A stretch of 64,000 nt of DNA from Olsenella uli DSM 7084 (GCF_000143845.1 NC_014363.1:1783186-1847185), one strand, 5' to 3'; positions 26,401 through 35,409 are shown, counted from the first letter of the stretch. Notes: generated by a model from the letters alone, not told the origin. A program made the numbers and translations.

Positions 26401-27797
26401 ACGGTCGCTGGGTCGCCGACATGAAGTCGGCGCGTCAGGCCGACAACGAGGAGCCGGCCGAAGAGCGCGCCCACGACTTCCGCCCGGTCGACAGGGGCTT
26501 CACCAAGGAGATGGCCATAGCCGAGGCGCAGCGCTGCCTGCGCTGCAAGAAGCCGCTCTGCGTCGAAGGCTGTCCCGTCAACATCGACATCCCCGGCTTC
26601 ATCGAGAAGATCGCGGAGGAGAAGTTCGGCGAGGGTCTCGACGTCATCCATGAGGCCTCGATGCTGCCCGCCATCTGCGGACGCGTCTGCCCGCAGGAGA
26701 CCCAGTGCGAGGGCGTCTGCATCCGTGGCAAGAAGGGCCAGCCGGTCGCCATCGGTCAGCTGGAACGCTTCCTGGGCGACCAGCCCGAGCTGGCCTCCCA
26801 ACCCCAGATGAGTCCCTCCAGCGGCAAGAGGGTCGCCGTCATCGGCTCCGGTCCCTCGGGCATCACCTGCGCCGGAGAGCTTGCTCGCAACGGCTTCGAC
26901 GTCACCGTATTCGAGGCCTTCTTCACCGGCGGCGGCGTGCTGGTCTACGGCATCCCCGAGTTCCGCCTGCCCAAGGCGGTCGTCAAGCGCGAGATCGACG
27001 GCCTCAGGGAGATGGGCGTCAAGTTCGAGTACAACGCCGTCATGGGCAACCTCGCCGATGCAGAGGAGCTTCTGGGGGAGAAGGGCTTCGATGCCATCTA
27101 CGTGGCGACCGGCGCCGGCCTTCCCAAGTTCCTTAACATCCCCGGGGAGAACCTGCCCAACGTCTTCTTCGCCAACGAGTACCTGACCCGCGTGAACCTC
27201 ATGAAGGCAAACCAGTTCCCCGAGTACGACACCCCGACCAAGCGCGCCAAGACCGTCGTGGTCTTCGGTGGCGGCAACGTCGCCATGGACGCCGTGCGCA
27301 CGGCCAAGCGCCTGGGTGCCGAGCGCGCGATCATCGCCTATCGCCGTACCGAGGACGAGATGCCCGCCCGTAAGGCCGAGCTGCACCACGCCAAGGCCGA
27401 GAGCGTCGAGGTCATGCCCCTGGTGTCGCCGCTCGAGTTTCTCAAGGGCGAGGACGGTAACGTCTGTGGCGTCCGCGTCCAGAGGATGGAGCTGGGCGAG
27501 CCCGACGCTTCCGGTCGCCGCCGTCCCGTGCCCATCGAGGATGCCATCGAGGAGATTCCCTGCGACGTCGCGATTTCCGCCATCGGCACCAACGCCAACC
27601 CCTTCGCCAAGAAGATCGGCGGCATGGAGCTGAACAAGTGGGGCTACATCATCGCCGACGAGGAGACGGGTCGTACCTCCAACCCCAGGATCTGGGCCGG
27701 TGGTGACATCGTCACCGGAGCCGCCACGGTCATCCTGGCCATGGGCGCCGGCAAGAAGGCTGCCGCCGACATGACCAGGGTCCTGCTAGGCGCATAG
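26388..27797 (+). CDS. nfnB: NfnB: glutamate-synthase small-chain-like subunit of the bifurcating transhydrogenase
   Basis: The 469-residue partner of NfnA holds the bifurcating FAD and two [4Fe-4S] clusters. Cluster cysteines appear early as CLRCKKPLCVEGCPV and CGRVCPQETQCEGVC. They are followed by the FAD motif VAVIGSGPSGITCAGELA and an NADPH domain with VVVFGGGNVAMDAVRTAKRLG. GGDIVTGAATVILAMGAGKKAA closes the FAD site. The protein could be labelled GltD, but the overlapping nfnA and the absence of a GltB large subunit argue for NfnB. ATG 26388 is preferred; a GTG at 26382 is also in frame. A long hairpin follows. Confidence 0.88.
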   Translation: MPEVNGRWVADMKSARQADNEEPAEERAHDFRPVDRGFTKEMAIAEAQRCLRCKKPLCVEGCPVNIDIPGFIEKIAEEKFGEGLDVIHEASMLPAICGRVCPQETQCEGVCIRGKKGQPVAIGQLERFLGDQPELASQPQMSPSSGKRVAVIGSGPSGITCAGELARNGFDVTVFEAFFTGGGVLVYGIPEFRLPKAVVKREIDGLREMGVKFEYNAVMGNLADAEELLGEKGFDAIYVATGAGLPKFLNIPGENLPNVFFANEYLTRVNLMKANQFPEYDTPTKRAKTVVVFGGGNVAMDAVRTAKRLGAERAIIAYRRTEDEMPARKAELHHAKAESVEVMPLVSPLEFLKGEDGNVCGVRVQRMELGEPDASGRRRPVPIEDAIEEIPCDVAISAIGTNANPFAKKIGGMELNKWGYIIADEETGRTSNPRIWAGGDIVTGAATVILAMGAGKKAAADMTRVLLGA

Positions 27798-27850
27798 CGT
27801 CATTGGGCAAGTGACGTCAGACGAAGGCGACACGAGAGCAGAGTCGCACC

Positions 27851-27886
27851 AGGGGCACCCGACCGAGCGATCGGTCGGGTGCCCCT
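27851..27886 (+). terminator. Perfect 16-bp hairpin after nfnB
   Basis: AGGGGCACCCGACCGA (27851-27866), loop GCGA, then the exact complement (27871-27886). It starts 53 bp after the nfnB stop. No T-run follows on either strand. Confidence 0.6.
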
Positions 27887-27922
27887 GCGTAGGCGCAAAC
27901 GCCTCAGACGCGGCGGCAGAAC

Positions 27923-28117
27923 CTGGATGTAACAAAACAGGCAGTTATGTGTGGATCAACTGGCGCTCGTAGCGTGTCCGGCGAAGGAAAACTGCCTTTT
28001 CTGTTGTAATCACAACAAAAGAGGCGGCTTTTAGCCCTGCAAAGAGCCCCTCTGTCTTCGCAGGGCCATCGTGGGCATGCTCGATCCACACATAACTGCC
28101 TGTTTTGTTACATCCAG
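27923..28117. mobile_element. 195-bp inverted-repeat element, copy A (MITE-like)
   Basis: The left end (27923-27957) and right end (28083-28117) are perfect 35-bp inverted repeats; both contain TGTAACAAAACAGGCAGTTA or its complement. Inside, two diverged versions of the same sequence face each other around 27988-28033 (ACTGCCTTTTCTGTTGTAA and ACAACAAAAGAGGCGGCTTT). The element is therefore four related repeats in alternating orientation. A further hairpin, GCCCTGC/GCAGGGC, lies at about 28034-28066. There is no coding frame. A second copy of nearly the same length lies at 46104-46301. Its right end sits just upstream of the ucpA leader. Confidence 0.8.
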
Positions 28118-28244
28118 TTTTCTGACCGAGATGACAGCGCTCCCAGAGCAGCGAGGCCGAACGCCAAGCATCGGAGGAACGTGTCGGTTACCATGGGAGC
28201 GTACGTCCCACACAGGAAGCTCGACCAGAAGGGCGGTACCTGCG

Positions 28245-29042
28245 ATGTCCAAGCTGGATGGCAAGGTTGCACTGATCACGGGAGCCGCAAAGGGGCTGGG
28301 CAGAGGCATCGCTGAGACCTATGCACGCCACGGCGCACGCCTCTGCCTCCTCGACGCGGACCCGTCCGTAGAGGAGGTGGCCAAGCAGCTCCACGTGCAG
28401 CGCGGTACCCAGGCCATCTCCATCGTGGCAAGCGTCACGGATAAGGAGCAGGTGAGGAGGGCGGCCAAAGCCACACGCGAGGCATTTGGCTCCCTCGACA
28501 TTGCCTGCTGCAACGCAGGCATCTGCCGTCTCGCCCCGTTCGAGGACTTCCCCGACGAGGATCTCGAGGCGTCCATCGACGTCAACATCCGCGGGGTCTG
28601 GAACACCTGCCAGAGCGTCATCCCCTACATGTTAGAGGCGGGCAGAGGCAGCATCGTCATAGCCTCCTCCGTCACAGGCGACATCGTTGCCGACGCCGGA
28701 GAGGCCGCCTACGCCCTGACCAAGGCCGCTCTCGTCGGGCTCACCAGATGCCTCGCCGTCGAGTACGCCTCTCGCAACATCCGTGTCAACTGCTCACAGC
28801 TGGGCTACGCGAGGACGCCGATGGTCGAGCGGATGGCCGTCGAATCCAACCCCGACGACCCCGAGCGTGCCATCGACGATATCGCAACGGGCGTCCCCAT
28901 GGGCAGACTCGCGACGCCCGAGGAGGTCGGCGAGCTATTCGCGTTCCTCGGCTCCGACGAGTCCAGTTACATCACGGGCGAGAGGGTCGTCATCGACGGC
29001 GGCGCAACCCTTCCGGAGACCTCGTCGATGGGTACCAGCTAG
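28245..29042 (+). CDS. ucpA: UcpA-like short-chain dehydrogenase/reductase
   Basis: The 265-residue protein is a classical SDR with NAD(P)-binding TGAAKGLG (13-19) and Ser142. The active-site pair Tyr156/Lys160 is in AYALTKAALVGLT. The family motif NNAG reads CCNAGI (88-93). It resembles Escherichia coli UcpA closely across blocks such as SSVTGD, AAYALTKAA, ESNPDDPE and SDESSYITG, and in the C-terminus VIDGGATLPET. The substrate is not known for the family. GAAGGGCGG lies ahead of ATG 28245 at a somewhat long spacing. The upstream repeat element may carry or disturb its promoter. pyrE follows 78 bp later. Confidence 0.88.
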   Translation: MSKLDGKVALITGAAKGLGRGIAETYARHGARLCLLDADPSVEEVAKQLHVQRGTQAISIVASVTDKEQVRRAAKATREAFGSLDIACCNAGICRLAPFEDFPDEDLEASIDVNIRGVWNTCQSVIPYMLEAGRGSIVIASSVTGDIVADAGEAAYALTKAALVGLTRCLAVEYASRNIRVNCSQLGYARTPMVERMAVESNPDDPERAIDDIATGVPMGRLATPEEVGELFAFLGSDESSYITGERVVIDGGATLPETSSMGTS

Positions 29043-29120
29043 GAAGCGCGGAGCCTTGCGTCGGAACACTTGGCCAGGGCTAGCCCAACCGCAGTCGACG
29101 GCACCCCTAAGGAGGGACCC

Positions 29121-29831
29121 ATGCAGAACTACAAGCGCGAGTTCATCGGGTTCATGGTCCAAAGCAACGTGCTCAAGTTCGGCGACTTCACGCTCAAGAG
29201 CGGGCGCAGGTCGCCGTTCTTCATGAACGCGGGCGCCTATGTCACGGGCGAGCAACTACAGAAGCTGGGGCGCTACTACGCCCAGGCCATCCATGACAAC
29301 TTTGGCGACGGCTTCGACGTCGTGTTTGGCCCCGCCTACAAGGGCATCCCCCTCTCCGTGGTGACCGCGATCGCCTACCACGAGCTATACGGCAAGGAGG
29401 TGCGCTACTGCTCGGACCGCAAGGAGGCCAAGGACCATGGTGCCGACAAGGGCCAGCTTCTGGGTGCCGAGCTGCATGACGGTGACCGTGTGGTGATCGT
29501 CGAGGACGTGACCACCTCGGGCAAGTCCATCGACGAGACATACCCCAAGCTCAAGGCCGCGGCAGACGTAGAGGTGCGCGGACTCGTCGTCTCGCTCGAT
29601 CGCATGGAGGTCGGCAAGGGCGGCAGGCTCACCGCGCAGCAGGAGATCCAGGAACGCTACGGCTTTCCCGTCGCCAGCATCGTGAGCATGTCCGAAGTCG
29701 TCGAGGCCTTGGGCGGAACCGTCATCACACCAGAGCTCAAGGACGCCATCGACAAGTACTATGCGCGCTACGGCGTCGAGGGTGGCGCGGGGAGTAGCGA
29801 CGCGGGCCGCCAGCCGCAGGCAAGCCGCTAA
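29121..29831 (+). CDS. pyrE: Orotate phosphoribosyltransferase
   Basis: PyrE joins orotate to PRPP to form OMP in pyrimidine synthesis. The 236-residue protein has KFGDFTLKSGRRSPFFMNAG (orotate side), FGPAYKGIPLSVV and the flexible loop with RKEAKDHG. The PRPP-binding motif is VVIVEDVTTSGKSIDE. It carries about 15 extra Gly/Ser/Ala-rich residues at the C-terminus. AAGGAGGG precedes ATG 29121. Its stop codon overlaps the stop of the convergent glycosyltransferase by two bases, with no room for a terminator between them. Confidence 0.95.
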   Translation: MQNYKREFIGFMVQSNVLKFGDFTLKSGRRSPFFMNAGAYVTGEQLQKLGRYYAQAIHDNFGDGFDVVFGPAYKGIPLSVVTAIAYHELYGKEVRYCSDRKEAKDHGADKGQLLGAELHDGDRVVIVEDVTTSGKSIDETYPKLKAAADVEVRGLVVSLDRMEVGKGGRLTAQQEIQERYGFPVASIVSMSEVVEALGGTVITPELKDAIDKYYARYGVEGGAGSSDAGRQPQASR

Positions 29832-30898
29832 CGTCGGGCCTTCAGGGTCGCGAACACGCGCGTGTTGTGCCGTTTGACGAACGAGATGAAGCAACCCTCC
29901 CGATAGGCGAGCGAGACGTTCCGAGACTTGATGGGGGCCAGCATCACCTGCATCATGAGCGAGCGCGGGCAGGCCACGGAAACGGCAAGCTGGGCGCGAT
30001 CGCTTGTGATCATCCGCTCGATGGCAGCAAGCTTCTCCCGCTCGGAAAGCGCGCACTGGGGGTTGCAGACGTTCTCGATGCAGCCGATCAGGCGCTCGGC
30101 ATAGCGACGCTGGATCATCTCCACGCTCTGGGGATCGCCATCGAGGCCCCAGTGGCGGTAGAGGTCAAGCATCCAACCGTGCTCCTCCTCGCGCTTCTCG
30201 TACATGTCAGGGCGCCAGCGGGCAGTCTCGGACTCGCTGCGCTGACGGACGAAGTGGTAGTACGGACGCGCAAGCACGCCGACCTTCTCGACGTCGCGAA
30301 CGTAGTCGAGCACGAAGGGGAAGTCATCCCAGAAGGTGGGACGGAAGCGCAGGTCGATGTCCTCGACACGAGAGCGCAGGAACAGCTTGTTCCAGGGCGG
30401 ATACAGCTGGTTGGCGTCGAACAGCCGCCAGGCCGTCGCACGAAACTCCCGCTGGTCGCCAAAGACGCGCGTGGGGCAGCTCTTGACCTCGACGGTGTGC
30501 TCGTCGGCCTTGCCGTAGTAGGTGTCGATATAGAATCCCGAGACGACCAGCTCGAGGCTGTGCTCCTCGGCAAACTGGACCATGTCGGTCAGCATCTGGG
30601 GCTCGGCCCAGTCATCGGCGTCCATGAACATGACGTACTTGCCGCGTGCATGGTCAAGCGCGTAGTTGCGTGCTGCGGGGGCGCCCCCGTTCTCGTTGTG
30701 GTAGACCGTCACACGTATGTCGCGCTCGGCGATGGAATCCAGCACCTGACCGGTGCGATCGCTGGAGCCGTCATCGACGACGAGCAGCTCGAAGTCCTCG
30801 AGGACCTGATGCTGGAGGGACTCGACCGCCCGCCGCACATAGCGGTCGACGTTGTAGGCAGGCATGATGACGGTGACCATGGGGACCTTTGGCGTCAT
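29828..30898 (-). CDS. Family 2 glycosyltransferase
   Basis: This 356-residue GT-A enzyme transfers a sugar from a nucleotide donor, probably to a cell-wall or surface polysaccharide. It has the family start VTVIMPAYNVDRYVRRAVE, VVDDGSSDRTG, the acceptor/donor loop NGGAPAARNYALDHARG and the metal-binding DADDW. The remainder is a variable domain without membrane segments. The start at 30898 (GGGAG upstream) and one at 30880 (AAAGG upstream) are both possible. Two tandem copies of GACTGCCACGTTG lie at about 31036-31062 in its upstream region. The neighbouring LCP-like gene also points to envelope polymer work. Confidence 0.87.
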   Translation of the reverse strand: MTPKVPMVTVIMPAYNVDRYVRRAVESLQHQVLEDFELLVVDDGSSDRTGQVLDSIAERDIRVTVYHNENGGAPAARNYALDHARGKYVMFMDADDWAEPQMLTDMVQFAEEHSLELVVSGFYIDTYYGKADEHTVEVKSCPTRVFGDQREFRATAWRLFDANQLYPPWNKLFLRSRVEDIDLRFRPTFWDDFPFVLDYVRDVEKVGVLARPYYHFVRQRSESETARWRPDMYEKREEEHGWMLDLYRHWGLDGDPQSVEMIQRRYAERLIGCIENVCNPQCALSEREKLAAIERMITSDRAQLAVSVACPRSLMMQVMLAPIKSRNVSLAYREGCFISFVKRHNTRVFATLKARR

Positions 30899-31099
30899 AC
30901 CAGGCAATCTCCCGACTCCGTTTTGCTGTGAGTGCACGGGACGGCCACGCGAGGCGCGCCGCACACCGGTCATTATCGCCCAGCATGTCAGCGCCCTCCC
31001 ACGGAGCCCAAATGACTACAGCACAACTACAGACTGCCACGTTGAGACTGCCACGTTGCCGCAAAACGGTCGCCACCAAGCCGCGTGCTGTCGCTCCGC

Positions 31100-31864
31100 C
31101 TACGAGGCTGCCACGAGGGTGCCCAGGGAGACGCCCAGCTGCGTCTGGTCGATGACCGACCAGGTGCCTCCATTTCCGTTGTCCTCGGCGGCCGCTGGCG
31201 CATCGAAGGCAGATAGGTTGTCGATACCGACGGCCTGCGCCAATTCGACCAGATCAAGCAACTGGCTCGTCCTCATGTCGGTCTTGATGGACGAGAGCAC
31301 GTCCGAGGCCGACCCCAACAGCGCCGAGACGCCCGAGGACTTCATCCCAGCGATCTTATCCCATATGTCATCGGTGGCGAGAAGGACGTGGCTCAGCTTC
31401 ACGTTGGCAGCGTTGGCCAACGGGACGACGCACGCAGAGGCGCCCTTCGACGCATAGAGCTCGGAAAGGGTCGTGTCGGACGTGCCGTCGTTGACCTTCG
31501 TGTCCAGGGGGATGGTGGCAAGCGCACCAGACTTGTGCGTCGCATTGAGCGAGACGACCTGCGCCTTGGTCAAGGTCGGGTTGGCGGCGTCGACGTCGTC
31601 GACCGTCAGCACGAGCACGTTGGTGAACACATCGCTCGAAGCCACATAGCCCTCGGGATTAACGGACTCGCCCTGGGCCGCGATGGAGGCAGAGAGGTCC
31701 TTGTTGGCCACCGAACTCTCGCTGTTCGCGCGCGCCCAGAGGCTCGCGACCAGCACGACGAGACCCACGAACACCGCCACTAGCACGCCGATGGCAACGG
31801 CATCGCGGTAAGGCACGTCACGCGGGACGTCGGTCCGCTCAAACCTCTCGCGCTGCCTGAACAT
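31100..31864 (-). CDS. Membrane-anchored LCP (LytR-CpsA-Psr)-like protein, probably degenerate
   Basis: A 254-residue protein with a charged N-terminus, one membrane segment (about 24-45, AIGVLVAVFVGLVVLVASLW) and an extracellular domain. That domain reads NVLVLTVDDVD, then VVSLNATHKSGALATIPLDTKV, which matches the layout of LCP proteins (NILLLG.D ... SIPRDTYV). The key arginine of the RDT motif is Leu here, and the lipid-binding Arg/Asp residues are not seen. The domain is also shorter than usual. LCP enzymes attach wall polymers to peptidoglycan, so this looks like a divergent, possibly inactive relative. ATG 31864 has AAGGAGGG upstream. It follows truA on the same strand after 195 bp containing a TATAGT box. 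Confidence 0.6.
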   Translation of the reverse strand: MFRQRERFERTDVPRDVPYRDAVAIGVLVAVFVGLVVLVASLWARANSESSVANKDLSASIAAQGESVNPEGYVASSDVFTNVLVLTVDDVDAANPTLTKAQVVSLNATHKSGALATIPLDTKVNDGTSDTTLSELYASKGASACVVPLANAANVKLSHVLLATDDIWDKIAGMKSSGVSALLGSASDVLSSIKTDMRTSQLLDLVELAQAVGIDNLSAFDAPAAAEDNGNGGTWSVIDQTQLGVSLGTLVAAS

Positions 31865-32059
31865 ACGCCCTCCTTCTGACGAGCATCGTCCTGTCCCCAC
31901 TCCGTGCGGCCTCACACGAGGCGGGGAGATGCGATGTGGCGCAATGCGATGTGACACAACACACTGGACAAGACTATACCCAATGCGCCCGTCCACGGGC
32001 CCCCATGGCACATAGGTCTCACTGAGGGCGCACGCAGGGCGCACTTAGGTTGCGGATCG

Positions 32060-32914
32060 CTACTCCCACGAAACGAGGGCGGCCTCGGGATAGCCGACCC
32101 ATTCGAAGGTCAGGCCGTGCGCAGGGGCAGTGGGGCCAGCGGCGGACCGGTCGTGGGCAGCGAGGGCCCTTGCGACCCACGAAGCGTCACGATGGCCACG
32201 CCCAACCTCGACCAAGGTTCCCGCAATCACGCGGACCATGTTATGCAGGAAGGCGTTGCCACGCACGTCAATCGCCACAAGCTCCTCTCCCGCCTCGCGC
32301 GCGCGAACGACCGAGACCGCAGACAGGCGGCGGCAGGTCGAACGTCCGTCTGCCTCGAGCAGCCCCGCCGACGACGCCTTGCAGAAGCTCCTGAAGTCAT
32401 GCTCGCCCAACAGCGCGGACGCCGCCTCGCCCATGGCATCGACGTCGAGGTCCGCCACCGAGCGCAGCCACCATGTGTGGCCCCAGGAGAGCACGGGGCG
32501 GGCGCTCCCGCAGGCGACGCGATAGCGATAGCCCCGCTCGAGGGCGTCGAATCTTGCCGAGAAGGACACGTCCGCCTTGTAGAGGCCCCGCACCGAGAGG
32601 TCGTCGGGCGTAAGCGCCACGAGCGACGAGACGAGTCGTCGCCCCTCCCGCTCGAGCTCCCCCCGCGTGACCGGCAGGCTCACGTACTGGGCGAGTGCAT
32701 TGACGCCGGCGTCGGTGCGGCCGGCGCAGGTGAGGTCGACGGGCCTGTGGAGCAGCGTCTCGAGGGCGGTGCGCAACTCCCCGGCAACAGTGCGCTGGCC
32801 AGGCTGCTCGGCAAAGCCCGCAAACCCCGCGCCACGATAGCCCAGGCGGACCACCATCGTGGCGGCCATGCCTCCCGGCGGCGCACCCATCCCGGCGGCA
32901 TGTTCGTCTTGCAT
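32060..32914 (-). CDS. truA: tRNA pseudouridine(38-40) synthase TruA
   Basis: TruA isomerises uridines 38-40 in the tRNA anticodon stem. The 284-residue protein has the catalytic Asp68 in CAGRTDAGVNALAQYV. It also has the later motifs RGYRYRV, HDFRSFCKASS and GNAFLHNMVRVIAGTLVEVG. The ATG at 32914 has GGAGGGGG five to six bases upstream. It carries a longer N-terminal extension than usual (about 20 residues before VVRLGYRG). It follows ecfT by 22 bp, the same order (rplQ-ecfA-ecfA-ecfT-truA) as in Firmicutes. Confidence 0.95.
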   Translation of the reverse strand: MQDEHAAGMGAPPGGMAATMVVRLGYRGAGFAGFAEQPGQRTVAGELRTALETLLHRPVDLTCAGRTDAGVNALAQYVSLPVTRGELEREGRRLVSSLVALTPDDLSVRGLYKADVSFSARFDALERGYRYRVACGSARPVLSWGHTWWLRSVADLDVDAMGEAASALLGEHDFRSFCKASSAGLLEADGRSTCRRLSAVSVVRAREAGEELVAIDVRGNAFLHNMVRVIAGTLVEVGRGHRDASWVARALAAHDRSAAGPTAPAHGLTFEWVGYPEAALVSWE

Positions 32915-32936
32915 GCAAACCCCCTCCGTCAGGGCG

Positions 32937-33761
32937 CTACAGCAGCACGCACGCGACGGCGACCGCAAGCATGACCGCCAGGAAGAGCCAGTCACGCCAG
33001 ACGAGGCGCCGGGGCCTCAGCTGGGACGTACCGTCGGCGTAGCAGCGGTCTCCCATGGCGCGCGCCAGCTCATCCGAGCGCCGAAACAACGCGACGACCA
33101 GCGGCACGAGCACGGCAACCCACTTCGACAGGCGCTCGCGCAGGGTGCCTTGGTCAAAGCGCGCCCCTCGGGCGCGCTGGGCCATTTCGATGCGATCGAA
33201 CTCCGCGGCCGTCTCGGGAATGAAGCGCAGCGCGACCGAAACGACCATGGCGACGTCAGCGATGGGGACCCCCAGCCGGGCAAGCGGCCTCAGAAGCGTC
33301 ACCAAGGCCGACGAGATCTCCGGAGCGGTGGTCGTGGCGGTCACGACCAGGACGAACCCCACAAGCAGCACGATGCGCAACACGGCCGCGCACGCACGCC
33401 CCAATCCTACGAAGCTGATGCCAACGGGTCCGGCGAGCTGTGCGTCGAACTGGCCACTCACGACAAGCGCGTTCGCCATGACCGCGAACGCCAGCACGAT
33501 GACCGTCGGCCTGAGCGCTCGGGCAAGCTGCATGGGACTCACGTGACAGACGCATGCCAGCAGGCACAGGACCACCAGCTCGGCCAGCAGCCCCCATGGC
33601 GATCCCGTCGCAAACGCGCCAATGGCGAGAAGGGCGAGCGCAGCCAGCTTGCAGCGGGCATCTATGCCGTTCAGCCAGCTCGGTTCGCCTGCATAGCTGC
33701 CAAGCGGGAGGGCCCGGCGGATGACGTGGGGCCTCTTGCGATGGTCGCGATCAGCTCGCAT
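32937..33761 (-). CDS. ecfT: ECF transporter transmembrane subunit EcfT (copy 2)
   Basis: The 274-residue membrane protein has about six hydrophobic segments and the two EcfT coupling motifs: RFIPETAAEFDRIEMAQRARG (ARG at about 200) and ARAMGDRCYADG. Its first 11 bp overlap the 3' end of the fused ATPase gene, so translation is coupled. Position between the ATPase and truA within the ribosomal cluster marks this as the general-purpose EcfT that serves several S components. No S component gene lies beside it. Confidence 0.92.
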   Translation of the reverse strand: MRADRDHRKRPHVIRRALPLGSYAGEPSWLNGIDARCKLAALALLAIGAFATGSPWGLLAELVVLCLLACVCHVSPMQLARALRPTVIVLAFAVMANALVVSGQFDAQLAGPVGISFVGLGRACAAVLRIVLLVGFVLVVTATTTAPEISSALVTLLRPLARLGVPIADVAMVVSVALRFIPETAAEFDRIEMAQRARGARFDQGTLRERLSKWVAVLVPLVVALFRRSDELARAMGDRCYADGTSQLRPRRLVWRDWLFLAVMLAVAVACVLL

Positions 33762-35409
33762 GGAGCACCTCCCTCAGACGCACGGAAAGCGGTGCGTCCA
33801 GCCCCGCCCGGGCAAACGGGGTGGAACTCGTCGCAAGATCGCAGGCCAAACCCGACCAGGCAAGCCAGCCGTCACGCAGCAGGGCCACCTTCGTGGCCTC
33901 GCCAAGCCACTCCCCCACGTCGTGCGTCACGACGACGACAGGGGCGCCCTGCGCCACGAGCGAGGCGACGAGTTCGTGAAGGAAGCTTCTTCCATCACCA
34001 TCGAGACCTGCCGTGGGCTCGTCGAACACATAGGCCCCCGGATCGAGCGCGACGATTCCGGCAAGCGCGACGCGACGACGCTCGCCGCCAGACAGCTCAA
34101 GAGGGCTGACGCCAAACCTCTGGGGCCCAACCCCCAGGCGTCCCAAGGCAGCATGGGCCCGACCAAGCGCCTCCTTCTCTGACAGGCCGAGGTTCAGGGG
34201 ACCGTAGGCGACGTCCGACTCAACGGCGTCGCAGAAGAGCTGGTCCTCGGGCCGCTGGAAGGAAAGGCCCACCATGCCCGGCTCGACTGGCCCACCTCCG
34301 AGCGAGACGTCACCACCATCTGGAGGCAGCAGCCCTGCCGCAACGAGGGAGGCACTCGTCTTTCCCGAACCCGAAAGGCCCGCAACAAGGAGCAGTTCGC
34401 CTGGCGAGACGGAGACCGACAGCTCGTCCAGGGCAAGCGTCGTGCCATAGTCGAGCGACACATCCGCGAGGGTCAGGCCGGACTCGTGCGAGTCTTGCTC
34501 CCGAGAGGTCTTCTGAGGGCAAATTCGGGGCTGGCAAACCAAATGCGATAGATCGTCCACAAAATCATTCTTACGGGCAAATTCGACCATCTCGGATACG
34601 GAGAGCGCATAGAGCGAGCGAACATTACATCCAGATCGCGCGAACAACGCCGCGAGCTGGGACCCAAAACCCACGAGGCCCGACCGAACCAGAAGGTCCC
34701 CGCTTGCCAATAGGTCGGTCGGGGCACCGGACCAGATGGTGCGGCCGCAGTCCATCACCACGGCACGATCCGCGCACGCAACGTCCTCGACCAGATGCGA
34801 AACTTCGAGGACGCCCGCGCCACGGTCGGTCAGCAAGTCGATCACGGCACGCAGGGACCGGCGCGCCGGGCTGTCGAGCTGGGAGGTGACCTCGTCGAGC
34901 ACGATGTAGGCGGGATGCATGGCAAGCGCGCCGGCCAGGGCGAGGCGCTGCTGCTGCCCACCGGAGAGCGTGGACGTCGCACAGGACCTGAGCGAAGCGA
35001 GGCCACAGGACTCGAGCGCCTCAGCGACACGGACACGGACCTCGTCCTCGGATAGGCCCAGGTTCCGCGGCCCAAAGGCAACCTCGTCCGCAACGACCGA
35101 GCTGACGAGCTGCGAGCGGGGGTCCTGACGCACGAAGGCGACCCTCGAGGCGGCATAAGACGCGTCCCCCCCGGCAAGCCCGTCAGCCTCGTCGGACCCG
35201 GCCGCGCCGATCCCCACGCCGTCGATTGAGGCGCACCCCCTCTGGGGCAGGAGCGACCCATTCGCAAGTTGCGCAAGCGTCGATTTGCCGGATCCGTTGC
35301 GGCCAAGGAGAACGACGTGCTCTCCCGGCTCGATTGTGACGGAAGCGTCATCCAGCGCCCACGAGTCCGATGGCGCGTAACGATAGCACGCGTGATCTAT
35401 CCGCAACAT
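33751..35409 (-). CDS. Fused ECF transporter ATPase EcfA1-EcfA2 (copy 2, ribosomal-cluster locus)
   Basis: A 552-residue chain with two ABC ATPase domains. Domain 1 has GRNGSGKST (36-44), FVRQDPRSQLV, LSGGQ (148-152), VLDEVTSQLD and H195. Domain 2 has GLSGSGKTS (334-342), SFQRPEDQLF, LSGGE (429-433) and FDEPTAGLD. A linker of about 90 residues with several Cys joins them. ATG 35409 is preferred because AGGGAGGGG lies just upstream. The unit ecfA1A2-ecfT-truA follows rplQ, the standard place of the shared ECF module. As in copy 1, domain 1 departs from the consensus D-loop while domain 2 keeps it. Confidence 0.92.
   Translation of the reverse strand: MLRIDHACYRYAPSDSWALDDASVTIEPGEHVVLLGRNGSGKSTLAQLANGSLLPQRGCASIDGVGIGAAGSDEADGLAGGDASYAASRVAFVRQDPRSQLVSSVVADEVAFGPRNLGLSEDEVRVRVAEALESCGLASLRSCATSTLSGGQQQRLALAGALAMHPAYIVLDEVTSQLDSPARRSLRAVIDLLTDRGAGVLEVSHLVEDVACADRAVVMDCGRTIWSGAPTDLLASGDLLVRSGLVGFGSQLAALFARSGCNVRSLYALSVSEMVEFARKNDFVDDLSHLVCQPRICPQKTSREQDSHESGLTLADVSLDYGTTLALDELSVSVSPGELLLVAGLSGSGKTSASLVAAGLLPPDGGDVSLGGGPVEPGMVGLSFQRPEDQLFCDAVESDVAYGPLNLGLSEKEALGRAHAALGRLGVGPQRFGVSPLELSGGERRRVALAGIVALDPGAYVFDEPTAGLDGDGRSFLHELVASLVAQGAPVVVVTHDVGEWLGEATKVALLRDGWLAWSGLACDLATSSTPFARAGLDAPLSVRLREVLHAS

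Noticed and set aside
26388-27797. Calling nfnB glutamate synthase small subunit (gltD)
   Set aside because: No large subunit gene is near, and the overlapping nfnA partner fits the bifurcating transhydrogenase.
32912-32995. An earlier start of truA upstream of 32914
   Set aside because: It would overlap the 3' end of ecfT, add 27 residues not found in the family and lacks a ribosome-binding site. The ATG at 32914 has GGAGGGGG.
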